A DNA stretch of 43,087 bases from Alcaligenaceae bacterium (GTDB taxonomy: Bacteria > Pseudomonadota > Gammaproteobacteria > Burkholderiales > Burkholderiaceae_B), in assembly GCA_029268595.1 (NCBI GenBank), contig JAJUGB010000005.1:1-43087 (forward strand). Reading direction: 5' to 3'. Position numbers and translations under genes: made by a program. The notes beneath the pieces were generated by a model. That model did not search any database, was not told the origin of the DNA, and saw only the letters and a program-made list of their open reading frames with translations. Each line of letters begins with the position of its first letter. Position 1 is the stretch's first letter. Positions 28,792 to 36,413 of this stretch are shown one piece after another.

Positions 28792-29457
28792 CTATCGCTG
28801 CGTAATGGAGGCAACGTTGCGATCACCCCATTGCGTAATTGAAGCGGTGTAGCCGCTCGGACGCGATCCCGTTTGCCTGATCGTGGCCTCGTTATTCCAG
28901 CCCTGCTGAGAAATGTGTGCAGTCAGGTTCCTGCCAGACTGAATGATTTCAGCATCGCTGCCATACGAAAGGAACTGAGTGACGGTGGCCACCAGATTGC
29001 CACCATTCCGGCCGGTCGCATTCTGATTGATGGCGACGGTATTCCAGCTTCCGCTTTGGTTGACAGTGGCTGTGGCGTCCCGACCAAGCTGAGTAATTTC
29101 CGCCTCGTTGCCCCAGCCCCAATGCTGCGTTACGCTAGCAGTCAGATTACGATGTTGGGTATTGTTCCAAGAGCCGCCGGCTGCCCCACCCTGATTGATG
29201 ACAACATCGCCGCCACTGGCCGATTGCGACACCCAAGCTTGACTGTTCGAGACGTTAACCTGGTTGATGGTGGCATTGTTGCCCCAGCTTCCTTCTACAG
29301 TGATTCCCGCCCGGGTGTTCTGAACTGAGTCCTGCGTAATGTAGGAAGTATTGTCTTCACCCCTCTGTTCGATAGTCGCACTTACTTGAGCCATCGCGCC
29401 GGTGGCGCCAAATGCCAGGCCAAGGCCCAGCGCTAATGCATGTAACTTGATACTCAT
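28792..29457 (-). CDS. Secreted curlin-repeat (amyloid-like) protein
   Basis: The 221-residue product has a clean signal peptide (cleavage after about residue 23, GAMA-Q). The rest is eight imperfect repeats of about 22-30 residues in the curlin pattern T-A-x-[VI]-x-Q-x-G-x-x-N-x-A-x-I-x-Q, for example VTQHWGWGNEAEITQLG and ISQQGWNNEATIRQTG. The protein ends on a repeat (ASITQR), as CsgA and CsgB do. Gln and Asn ladders of this kind form stacked beta-amyloid in curli. AAGGAG precedes the ATG. No csgE, csgF, csgG or csgD gene is in the window, so secretion partners must lie elsewhere. Whether it is a CsgA- or CsgB-type subunit cannot be told from sequence alone. Confidence 0.85.
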   Translation of the reverse strand: MSIKLHALALGLGLAFGATGAMAQVSATIEQRGEDNTSYITQDSVQNTRAGITVEGSWGNNATINQVNVSNSQAWVSQSASGGDVVINQGGAAGGSWNNTQHRNLTASVTQHWGWGNEAEITQLGRDATATVNQSGSWNTVAINQNATGRNGGNLVATVTQFLSYGSDAEIIQSGRNLTAHISQQGWNNEATIRQTGSRPSGYTASITQWGDRNVASITQR

Positions 29458-29600
29458 CAGCTTCTCCTTACATCGAAGACCGGTATGAATCGCGAGCCCG
29501 GTGGTCTTCTTTCCCGGGTCACCTGCAGCCCCGCTGGCTATCCCCTCTAATTGACCGCATTTATCAAGAGACCGGTATCGGTCGGATTCACCACGACATC
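29458..29600 (-). promoter_or_regulatory. Structured leader of the curlin-like gene
   Basis: The leader holds two mutually exclusive hairpins on the minus strand. One pairs GAAGACC (29503-29509) with GGTCTTC (29475-29481). The other pairs CCCGG (29514-29518) with CCGGG (29497-29501). An AGACCGGTAT sequence appears twice (near 29475 and 29571). I could not match it to a known riboswitch. The rest of the 29458-29838 gap holds only a 14-bp palindrome GGCGGACGTCCGCC (29678-29691). Confidence 0.35.
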
Positions 29601-29838
29601 TTCCCGCAGCTGTTTTGAGTAAGCCGTTTCGGGGCGGGCATAGCTTTAGATCAGGGGTGGATGGAGGACGCTTGAGTGGCGGACGTCCGCCGAACAACCG
29701 GCTGAAGATGAATCAAGGAGCGCGAGGGTCGAATCTCGCGCATCGCGCAGCAGTTGTCTCGCGAGGCGTGCGGCACGGCCGAGTGCTGGAGGAAACGAGG
29801 AAATCGCCGCACAGGAGTGCGGAACCGGCAAAGCCGCT

Positions 29839-31281
29839 TCAGGACTTCAGGCTGCGTATCAGCGTCTTCATCTGCGATAAGTCGTATGCCTCGCGGGCCG
29901 GCATTATCTTCATCAAGATCAAGGACACGACTACGGGCATAAACGCCGCTAGTAAGAAGGACTCTAATAAATAGGCTGGCGTGGCGCCGGGCGCCGGGAA
30001 CAACGCGACGCCAGCAAGCAAGCCCGACAACGTACTGAGCATGGCGATACGGCCGCTATAGCGCCGACTGAACAGGCCGAAAAACACGGGGAATGCGGCC
30101 GCGGAGCAGAACAAGTCGGCCAGGAGAAATAAATAGAGCACGCTGTAGCCCTGCGAGGCCACTATCATTACCGGAACGGCTAAAAGAAAGATCAGCGTGC
30201 GTGACAGCACCATGAGCCTGCCGGTTGATGCGTTGGGGAACAGGCGTCGCCCATCAACCGCTATCAAGCTGGACACTGCGCTGATGGCAGTGTCGGCGCT
30301 GCTCATGACCAAGGCCAGGCCCAAGGGAATCAAGGCTACAGCAAACCAGACCGGCAAGCTGGGCATAATTACGCTAAATAAAGCCACCGAGCTGCCCTCT
30401 CCCCCGCCTTGAGCAACAAAGGCGAGCCCGAACAGGCCCATGATAAAAATCACTGGCGCAACAAACAGGCCGCCTAAAAAGAAGCCTCGTCGCATGGCGC
30501 GGCTAGATTGCGCAGCATAAACGCGCTGCCAGTTGCCCTGATGAAACAGTCCCGTCAGCAAGATGGCCACAAAGAACGTCAGCCCTGCCTTAAGACCCGT
30601 CAGGTTTTTGAGATCCAGCAAGTGCGGCGCATTCTCGTGCAGCCCTTCGACTACGGAGTGCACACCGCCGCTAGCCCTGTAGCCTAAAAAGACCAGTACC
30701 CCCAGCAAAGGCACGATCAAAAGCATCTGCACTTTGTCGGTAAATATCGAGGCCTTGAGTCCGCCGTATGACGTGTATAACAGCGTCGCACCCATTACAA
30801 CGGCAGCGGTCAGCCATAGCGGAATCGGGGCCAAAAGGGTCATGAGTTCGGCAATGGCGGTGATTTCCGCTGTCAGAGTGATGAACATGTAGAAGAGCAT
30901 GATGACCAGGGTCAAACCGTACATACCGCGGCCATAGCGTGAAATAACGTACTCTGTGAGCGTGTGACCTTCGGGAATCAGTTCTCGCATCCGGCGTCCC
31001 AGCGGGATCATTGTCAAACGCGGCGACATGGAGCCCAAGGCGTAGCCGATGACTGCTCCAAGCCCTCCCCAGGTAGCGGCCTGCGCCGGTGCAAACAGGA
31101 TCCAAGCACCAAGCGATGAGGCCAGCAACGTCAGCACCGTCGCCGTCGAGGTCTGGGTATTGCGAGCCACTATGAAGTCTTCAAGACTATCGCTACTGTT
31201 ACGGGCATAAAGCACGCCGGCCAGCGCAAAGCCTGCCGAAAAAAGTACGAGCCACAAAAAGGCTGATGTCGTGTCAAGCAT
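29839..31281 (-). CDS. Sodium:solute symporter (SSS family) under TPP riboswitch control
   Basis: The 480-residue protein has about 13 membrane helices and SSS-family features: an N-terminal DFIVARNTQ-like segment, the conserved AQAATWGGLGAVIGYALG region and FHQGNWQRVYAAQSSRAMRRG. The start ATG at 31279-31281 has GGAGG upstream; the frame is open further but would run into the riboswitch. Because a TPP riboswitch controls it, I infer that it imports thiamin, a thiamin precursor such as hydroxymethylpyrimidine, or a breakdown product. SSS-type ThiV transporters with THI elements have been predicted before by comparative genomics. Substrate not shown. Confidence 0.88.
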   Translation of the reverse strand: MLDTTSAFLWLVLFSAGFALAGVLYARNSSDSLEDFIVARNTQTSTATVLTLLASSLGAWILFAPAQAATWGGLGAVIGYALGSMSPRLTMIPLGRRMRELIPEGHTLTEYVISRYGRGMYGLTLVIMLFYMFITLTAEITAIAELMTLLAPIPLWLTAAVVMGATLLYTSYGGLKASIFTDKVQMLLIVPLLGVLVFLGYRASGGVHSVVEGLHENAPHLLDLKNLTGLKAGLTFFVAILLTGLFHQGNWQRVYAAQSSRAMRRGFFLGGLFVAPVIFIMGLFGLAFVAQGGGEGSSVALFSVIMPSLPVWFAVALIPLGLALVMSSADTAISAVSSLIAVDGRRLFPNASTGRLMVLSRTLIFLLAVPVMIVASQGYSVLYLFLLADLFCSAAAFPVFFGLFSRRYSGRIAMLSTLSGLLAGVALFPAPGATPAYLLESFLLAAFMPVVVSLILMKIMPAREAYDLSQMKTLIRSLKS

Positions 31282-31405
31282 AAATCCTCCGGCCCGGTTC
31301 GGGCAGCAACAATCCATGTCACCCTCGCGTTGCGATCGCGTTGCGAAAGTGCCATGCACAATAAGGAGGAAGGGGGATGGCTTTATGCAGAAGTGCAATA
31401 GGCGA

Positions 31406-31499
31406 TTCCTTCCCTTCGCCGGCATTATCCGGATCAGGTTCTAAGGGTTACCGCGGCTAACCGCAGAATCTCAGCCCATAAAGAGGGCTCCCCCAGGAA
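31406..31499 (-). ncRNA. TPP riboswitch upstream of the SSS transporter
   Basis: Reading the minus strand, the conserved parts are CTGAGA (31469-31474), AACCTGATC (31432-31440), and GGCGAAGGGAA (about 31410-31420). P1 closes with TTCCT (31495-31499) and AGGAA (31406-31410). It lies about 125 bases upstream of the transporter ATG. Between them a TCCTCC (31365-31370) is complementary to the GGAGGA ribosome-binding site (31285-31290), a possible output, though the loop is long. Confidence 0.95.
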
Positions 31500-31508
31500 C
31501 AGCGCCAA

Positions 31509-31558
31509 AGCGTAGCGGGCGTCTGGCTACTTGTCAAATTTTGGCTTCGTGGTATGGT
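31509..31558. promoter_or_regulatory. Divergent promoter pair with overlapping -35 boxes
   Basis: Plus strand: TTGTCA (31531-31536), 16-bp spacer, TATGGT (31553-31558). Minus strand: TTGACA (31532-31537 read in reverse), 17-bp spacer, TACGCT (31509-31514). The two -35 hexamers occupy the same bases on opposite strands. Each predicted transcript begins within a few bases of its TPP aptamer. Confidence 0.7.
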
Positions 31559-31566
31559 ATGCCACT

Positions 31567-31647
31567 GCGACACGGGGTGCCCCCAACTAGGGCTGAGATA
31601 ACACCCGTCGAACCTGATCCAGTTCGTACTGGCGAAGGGATGTCTGC
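31567..31647 (+). ncRNA. TPP riboswitch upstream of the SDR-monooxygenase operon
   Basis: The conserved parts are GGGGTGCC (31574-31581), CTGAGA (31593-31598), AACCTGATC (31611-31619) and GGCGAAGGGA (31631-31640). P1 closes with GACA (31569-31572) and TGTC (31641-31644). The predicted output is translational: ACATGCCTT (31684-31692) can pair either with the SDR ribosome-binding site AAGGCATGT (31704-31712, 9 of 9) or with AAGGGATGT in the 3' side of the aptamer (31635-31643, 8 of 9). Confidence 0.95.
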
Positions 31648-31713
31648 CTTGCCGCATAAGCCCAATCGGGTGGCGGCTCTCATACATGCCTTCGCACGAC
31701 CAAAAGGCATGTC

Positions 31714-32496
31714 ATGAACACTCCAAACACATCAGTCCCACTTAACCAGCAGCTTGTCCTCGTTACGGGCGGGGCGCGCGGGCTGGGCGCCCACCTGGTA
31801 CGCGCCTTCCTGCGGGAAGGCGCCAGAGTCGTAGTCAATTATCTGTCTAGCGAGCAAGCGGCCAAGGAGCTCGTCCGGACGGCGCCGGGCCAAGCCATTG
31901 CCCTTCAAGCGGATGTGTGCGATGCGCAGGCCGTCCAAGCCATGGTCGAACAAGCGCGCACCAAGTTCAACTCGCCCATTACCACCGTGGTCAACAACGC
32001 CTTGCCGCAGTTCTCTTTTAATGGCGACGAGCGACCGCACGCCGAGGAGCTTACCTGGGATCACATGCACCAACAGCTTGAAGGCATAGTCCGGGGCGCC
32101 CTAAATACGACACAAGCGGCGCTGCCGGGCATGAAAGAAGCCCGGTTCGGTCGCATAATCAACGTGGGCACGAACCTTTTCCAGAATCCCGTCGTGCCTT
32201 ACCACGATTACACTGCGGCCAAGGCTGCCCTGCTTTCCTTGACCCGCACACTTGCTCACGACCTGGGCCCCGTGGGGGTGACGGTCAACATGATTTCCGG
32301 TGGCTTGCTGCGCACAACCGATGCTTCGGCGGCGACCCCTGAAGCCGTCTTTGACCTGATCGCCTCCGGCACTCCTCTGCGTCGAGTGACCACACCGGCA
32401 GAGTTTGCCGATTCAGCCTTATTCTTCGCGTCGCCATGGTCGCGCGCGGTGACCGGTCAGAACCTCGTGGTCGACGGCGGCCTCGTCAAGAACTGA
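31714..32496 (+). CDS. SDR-family oxidoreductase, TPP-riboswitch controlled
   Basis: The 260-residue short-chain dehydrogenase has the nucleotide-binding motif VTGGARGLGAHL (about 17-28) and the catalytic YTAAK, and ends DGGLVKN. Two points differ from classical members. The serine 13 residues before the catalytic Tyr is a Thr (NVGTN), and the structural NNAG is NNAL. It will be labelled 3-oxoacyl-ACP reductase by similarity, but TPP control argues against fatty-acid synthesis. Its AAGG ribosome-binding site lies inside a 9-bp hairpin directly before the ATG. The monooxygenase gene follows after 11 bp, so the two probably act in one pathway. Substrate unknown. Confidence 0.92.
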   Translation: MNTPNTSVPLNQQLVLVTGGARGLGAHLVRAFLREGARVVVNYLSSEQAAKELVRTAPGQAIALQADVCDAQAVQAMVEQARTKFNSPITTVVNNALPQFSFNGDERPHAEELTWDHMHQQLEGIVRGALNTTQAALPGMKEARFGRIINVGTNLFQNPVVPYHDYTAAKAALLSLTRTLAHDLGPVGVTVNMISGGLLRTTDASAATPEAVFDLIASGTPLRRVTTPAEFADSALFFASPWSRAVTGQNLVVDGGLVKN

Positions 32497-32507
32497 GAAA
32501 ACAGAAC

Positions 32508-33806
32508 GTGGGCACGCGAACGCTTCATCTGAATTTGTTCATTCTTGGCTGCGGTCATCATCGCGCCGCATGGCGGCACGCCAACTCCCCAGTGGAGCGC
32601 GTCGGCGATATTCGCTACTACGAAGAACTGGCTCAAATCGCCGAGGCAGGTAAGCTGGACGCCATCTTCTTTGCAGACGGCAACTCGGTCGGCAATGTAG
32701 AAGACGGCCCCACGTGGTTCCTTGAACCATTAACTTGCCTGGCCGCCATCAGCCGTGCAACAGAACGCATAGGCCTCATCAGCACGGTTTCCAGTACGTT
32801 CTACACGCCTTTTCATGCCGCACGAATGATGGCGTCGCTGGATCACATCTCTCGGGGACGAATGGGATGGAACGTTGTCACCTCTATGTTTGACGCCGAG
32901 GCACGCAACCATAACTACGAAGCCATGCCCACACACGCACAGCGCTATGCCCGCGCAGAGGAGTTTATTGATGTGGTACTGCGCTTATGGGACTCGTGGG
33001 GCGACGGCGCATTAAGGCAGGATCGTCAGGGGCTTTACGCAGACTCTGGACAAGTATGCGCCATCGACCATCGCGGCGACCATTTCCTGGTGGCCGGCCC
33101 CCTTACTGTGCCTCGGCCGCCGCAAGGGCATCCGGTCCTATTTCAGGCCGGGGCGTCCGAATATGGCCGAGACCTTGCAGCGCGCCGTGCCGAAGCCATT
33201 TACGCGGTTGCGTACGACCTCCCCGCCGCCCAAGCTTACTATCGCGATATAAAGCGACGAGTGAAAGCGGCCGGACGACAAGACCCTGTTCCCATCATGC
33301 CCGGCCTGGTTACTTATGTAGCGTCCACTCAAGCCGAGGCCGAAGCCCGCCAGCAGGAACTTGACGGGCTCCTGCCGCCGGAGGCGTCCTTACGCCAACT
33401 GCAAACGTACATACTGCAGGATTGTTCGGACTGGGAGTTGGACCAGGCAGTGCCGCCCCTGCCCCCCTTGGAGGAGTTCAAGGGGCCAAAGGGCCGTTAT
33501 GCCACCGTTCTGCGAATAATTGAAACCGAAAAGCCCACTGTGCGGCAGCTGTTGGGACGACTTGCAGCCGGGGGCGGACATTGCACCGTTGTGGGCACGC
33601 CGGACCGCATCGCCGACCACATCGAGCACTGGTTTACACATGAAGCCGCGGACGGATTCAACCTTATGCCGCCTTGTTTACCCGAAGGCATCGAAGATTT
33701 TGTGGACCATGTGATTCCAATACTTCAGGCAAGGGGACTATTCCGCCGCGACTACGAGCACACAACGCTACGCGGACATCTAGGACTGAAGCGGCCAAAT
33801 AACTGA
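32508..33806 (+). CDS. NtaA/SnaA/DszA-type flavin-dependent monooxygenase (LLM class)
   Basis: The 432-residue product is a two-component, luciferase-like FMN monooxygenase of the nitrilotriacetate/dibenzothiophene-sulfone type. Visible family segments are LHLNLFILGCGHHRAAWRH at the N-terminus, DAIFFADG, the hallmark GRMGWNVVTS, and QAGASEYGRDLAA. These enzymes need a separate flavin reductase, and none is in the window. GTG 32508 is the likely start, as it gives the family N-terminus; an ATG at 32436 would overlap the SDR gene by 61 bp. Together with the SDR it should be repressed when TPP is abundant, so a thiamin-related N- or S-heterocycle is a reasonable but unproven substrate. Confidence 0.9.
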   Translation: MGTRTLHLNLFILGCGHHRAAWRHANSPVERVGDIRYYEELAQIAEAGKLDAIFFADGNSVGNVEDGPTWFLEPLTCLAAISRATERIGLISTVSSTFYTPFHAARMMASLDHISRGRMGWNVVTSMFDAEARNHNYEAMPTHAQRYARAEEFIDVVLRLWDSWGDGALRQDRQGLYADSGQVCAIDHRGDHFLVAGPLTVPRPPQGHPVLFQAGASEYGRDLAARRAEAIYAVAYDLPAAQAYYRDIKRRVKAAGRQDPVPIMPGLVTYVASTQAEAEARQQELDGLLPPEASLRQLQTYILQDCSDWELDQAVPPLPPLEEFKGPKGRYATVLRIIETEKPTVRQLLGRLAAGGGHCTVVGTPDRIADHIEHWFTHEAADGFNLMPPCLPEGIEDFVDHVIPILQARGLFRRDYEHTTLRGHLGLKRPNN

Positions 33807-33832
33807 GCCCATATAGCGGCGGCGCCGTTCAA

Positions 33833-34261
33833 TTACAGGCGCTCTCCCGGCAATCTGCTCGCCTGCTTCACCCATTCGGTGAACTGCTCGGTGTCCAGCT
33901 TGCCTTCGTAGACGTCCAGGTAGCGTACCTCTTCATGCTTCGATTTACCGGCAGGCATGGGGTCGAGCGACGTCCCTCTGAAAAATGTCACCTTGATATA
34001 TTTAGTGAAGCAATGGAAGCTTAAAAACCAGCTTCCTTCTTCCATTCCATAGAACGGCGAGTTCCACTTGACCGCCTTCTTGACTTCAGGAACGGCTCGT
34101 TCGATAAGGGTATCCAACTTGCGGCCGACCTCGCTTTTCCAGCCCGGCATGGCGGCAATATAGGCCTGCACGGGTTCGTTACCATACCCTTTGGGAATTT
34201 GAGGATTGCCGCCCGATAAAAGAACCGGCTCTGCGGACGGGTCCGACTTTTTACTTGCCAT
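33833..34261 (-). CDS. DUF1801 domain protein
   Basis: The 142-residue product has the DUF1801 (YdhG-like) core: YIAAMPGWKSEVGRKLDTLI, the KKAVKWNSPFYG motif and a segment with CFTKYIKVTFFRG. The fold is related to the iron-chaperone frataxin-like/YdhG group, but no function is established for this branch. The N-terminal 25 residues are charged and probably disordered. It is convergent with the monooxygenase gene, with 26 bp between the stops. Confidence 0.87.
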   Translation of the reverse strand: MASKKSDPSAEPVLLSGGNPQIPKGYGNEPVQAYIAAMPGWKSEVGRKLDTLIERAVPEVKKAVKWNSPFYGMEEGSWFLSFHCFTKYIKVTFFRGTSLDPMPAGKSKHEEVRYLDVYEGKLDTEQFTEWVKQASRLPGERL

Positions 34262-34297
34262 TGGATCGCTCCTGGGGGCGGGTCCTACGACATCGGT

Positions 34298-34549
34298 TTA
34301 CCACCGGCGAATTCTTGCCGCCTGGGCCCGGTTCAGACGCTTGGCCTCCTCTTCGGCGTAATCGCGTTCGCCGGGTTCATACGACCCTTCGTAAATGCAA
34401 GCCCTGCGGTTTCCCTTGCAAGTGTCGTCGTAGACGGTAAGAGCACGACTAGCGGACGAGCTCGCCGGGGCGCTGCTTGAAGAGCAGCCGACAGCCACCG
34501 TACCGACCAAAAGCACAACCGCGCATCGGCTAAGTAATTGAATGGACAT
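34298..34549 (-). CDS. Small putative lipoprotein
   Basis: The 83-residue product has a lipoprotein signal with lipobox VAVGC at about residues 18-22, followed by a Ser/Ala-rich linker and a short conserved-looking region with two cysteines (DDTCKGNRRACIYEG) that could form a disulfide. The C-terminus is basic (RLNRAQAARIRRW). It is likely attached to the outer or inner membrane. I do not recognise a family, and the function is unknown. Confidence 0.7.
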   Translation of the reverse strand: MSIQLLSRCAVVLLVGTVAVGCSSSSAPASSSASRALTVYDDTCKGNRRACIYEGSYEPGERDYAEEEAKRLNRAQAARIRRW

Positions 34550-34648
34550 GATCGCTCGTCCTCCAACAAGGTTGCAATAAACATTCTATAGCACTCAAGC
34601 CGGGGAACTAGCAGCACAAATAGCTCGAATCGTTTCGGGCGACGGTCA

Positions 34649-34671
34649 AATTGCCCGTTTTTTCGGCAATT
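34649..34671. repeat. Inverted repeat in the gap before the glycosyltransferase operon
   Basis: AATTGCC (34649-34655) and GGCAATT (34665-34671) are perfect inverse copies separated by 9 bp with a T-run. It could be an operator or a weak hairpin. The rest of 34550-34818 shows no gene I can support. Confidence 0.4.
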
Positions 34672-34818
34672 GGATTTGGCAGGCCGCAGCTACACTTCGC
34701 CGACGCCTCACCGTCCGAGTCAGTCGGAAGCGACGTCGCTTTTTACGACCGTTGGCCCCATCCTCCACACGGAGCCGCCCTGCGGATCCATCCGTGCTCA
34801 GCCACAAAATAAAACAAC

Positions 34819-36411
34819 ATGTCCTCCCTAGACACCACGGCTCCGGTGAACTCCGCATCTGATCGGAGCCTGGCCGGCGCTAGCCCGGTTACAGCAGTTG
34901 CGGTCCTGCTGCTATTGACTGCTCTCGTTGCCCTCTGGACCTTGGCGGTCGGCCTTAGCCATTCGGCCCCCGACCGCGACGGTATGGAAGAGCTCATTTG
35001 GGCTGCTAGCCTTGAGCTGGGCTACGTGAAACATCCCCCGTTCCCATCATGGGTGATGTTTCTCGTAACGCAAGTCGTGGGTAGACCCATCTGGTTAACC
35101 TTTCTGATGGGTCAAGTGTTTTCTGCGCTGGCGCTTTGGTTCATTTGGAAGTTGGGCTGTGAATTCACCTCGCCTGCCAGGTCCCTTGTGGCCGTGTTGC
35201 TGCTGTCCACCATCGCCTATTTCGGCATGCGCGGCACCATCTTCAACCACAATACCGCTCAGCTATGGTCCATTGCAGCGGCCACTTGGCTGCTGCACCG
35301 GGCTTTACGACATAAGGATTTGAAAATCTGGGCCGCCTTGGGGCTAGTTTGCGGTCTGGCGTTACTGACCAAATACAGCGCCGTGATTCAGTTCACCGCC
35401 TTCGCGCTCTTCTTCTTGCGCCAACAGCACTATAAGCAGCCCGAAGCGTGGAAGGGCGTGGCGCTGGCCGCCGCAGTTTGCCTGGCCACCTTTTCACCGC
35501 ATTTGTATTGGCTGGCCCAAAACAATTTTGCGCCTTTGCTGTACGCCGAAAGCTCGATGGAGGTTGTCAGTCGCTGGACAGCTTTCAAAGACCTGCTGAG
35601 CTTCGTGGCGGATCAATTTGTTCGCTTGGCCCCCATGGTCGTTGCGCTACTTTGGATCCGGCATGAATGCCGCAAAAAGGAGTCATCACGCGCGCCCACC
35701 TGGTGGTCGGAGCTTTCGCAATGGGATAGATCGTTCTTGCTATGGGTGGGCCTGGGGCCGCTGGTGTCGACCCTAGTCATTTCCCTGTTGTTGGGGTCCA
35801 GCCTTAAGGCTTCCTGGGCCACAACCTTTTTCGTGTTGTTCGGCTTCTACACGTTCAAAGTACTACGTGGCGATGATCGGCTTGTTTTGCGATCTTCCTT
35901 GCTCACGGTTGCAGTATTGCAATTGTCCATCGCGCTTGTCTATGGCGTCGCCCGTGGGCCTGTGGCGTGGTACTGGGGAAGTGATTCGCGCTCGACCTAT
36001 CCCGGCAAAAAAGTGTCGGCTCTCATGCAGGACATCTGGCAAGCCCACCAACCAGGCCGGCCATTGACCTTGGTAGCCTCCGATATGTGGCTGGGGGGCA
36101 ATATTTCCGTCCATGCGGGCGAAGACGTGGCCGTCTTTTTGGATGCTGACTTTGAACAGTCGCCCTGGCTGAATCCGGAAACGGCTCTAGACTGCGGGGC
36201 ACTTGTCGCCTGGAGCACCGAACCACGTGGCCATCTATCACCACAGCTGGAAGCCCTCTATGACCGAACAGAAGTTCGCGGGCAAGTAAGCCTGCCCTGG
36301 TCGTCCTCGCGCAGCCCGGACATTCAGATCCATTGGGGCATATTGGCTCCGACTGCTCGGTGCCTCGCCCCCCACGCAGCGCCAGGGACTCCCACTGGAA
36401 CGGAGCATTGA
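34819..36411 (+). CDS. GT39/ArnT-type lipid-linked glycosyltransferase
   Basis: The 530-residue integral membrane protein has about 10-12 helices and the PMT/ArnT pattern: a first helix (about 25-48), then a periplasmic loop with APDRDGMEEL and the ELGYVKHPPFPSW motif, which in this family carries the acidic catalytic site and the HPP signature. It would transfer a sugar from an undecaprenyl carrier to an envelope acceptor on the periplasmic side. With the GT2 and YdjC-type deacetylase genes that follow, it resembles LgmB of the Bordetella lipid A glucosamine modification (inference from gene set). No clear ribosome-binding site precedes the ATG. Confidence 0.85.
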   Translation: MSSLDTTAPVNSASDRSLAGASPVTAVAVLLLLTALVALWTLAVGLSHSAPDRDGMEELIWAASLELGYVKHPPFPSWVMFLVTQVVGRPIWLTFLMGQVFSALALWFIWKLGCEFTSPARSLVAVLLLSTIAYFGMRGTIFNHNTAQLWSIAAATWLLHRALRHKDLKIWAALGLVCGLALLTKYSAVIQFTAFALFFLRQQHYKQPEAWKGVALAAAVCLATFSPHLYWLAQNNFAPLLYAESSMEVVSRWTAFKDLLSFVADQFVRLAPMVVALLWIRHECRKKESSRAPTWWSELSQWDRSFLLWVGLGPLVSTLVISLLLGSSLKASWATTFFVLFGFYTFKVLRGDDRLVLRSSLLTVAVLQLSIALVYGVARGPVAWYWGSDSRSTYPGKKVSALMQDIWQAHQPGRPLTLVASDMWLGGNISVHAGEDVAVFLDADFEQSPWLNPETALDCGALVAWSTEPRGHLSPQLEALYDRTEVRGQVSLPWSSSRSPDIQIHWGILAPTARCLAPHAAPGTPTGTEH

Positions 36412-36413
36412 AT

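Noticed and set aside
29458-29600. Possible cyclic di-GMP riboswitch before the curlin-like gene
   Set aside because: The conserved GEMM core segments are not present in order; only generic hairpins remain.
29615-29974. 119-codon plus-strand frame upstream of the curlin-like gene
   Set aside because: Half of it is antisense to the SSS transporter, no ribosome-binding site, no domain.
31282-31425. Longer N-terminus for the SSS transporter
   Set aside because: The frame is open but would code through the TPP riboswitch; the GGAGG-preceded ATG at 31281 gives a normal family start.
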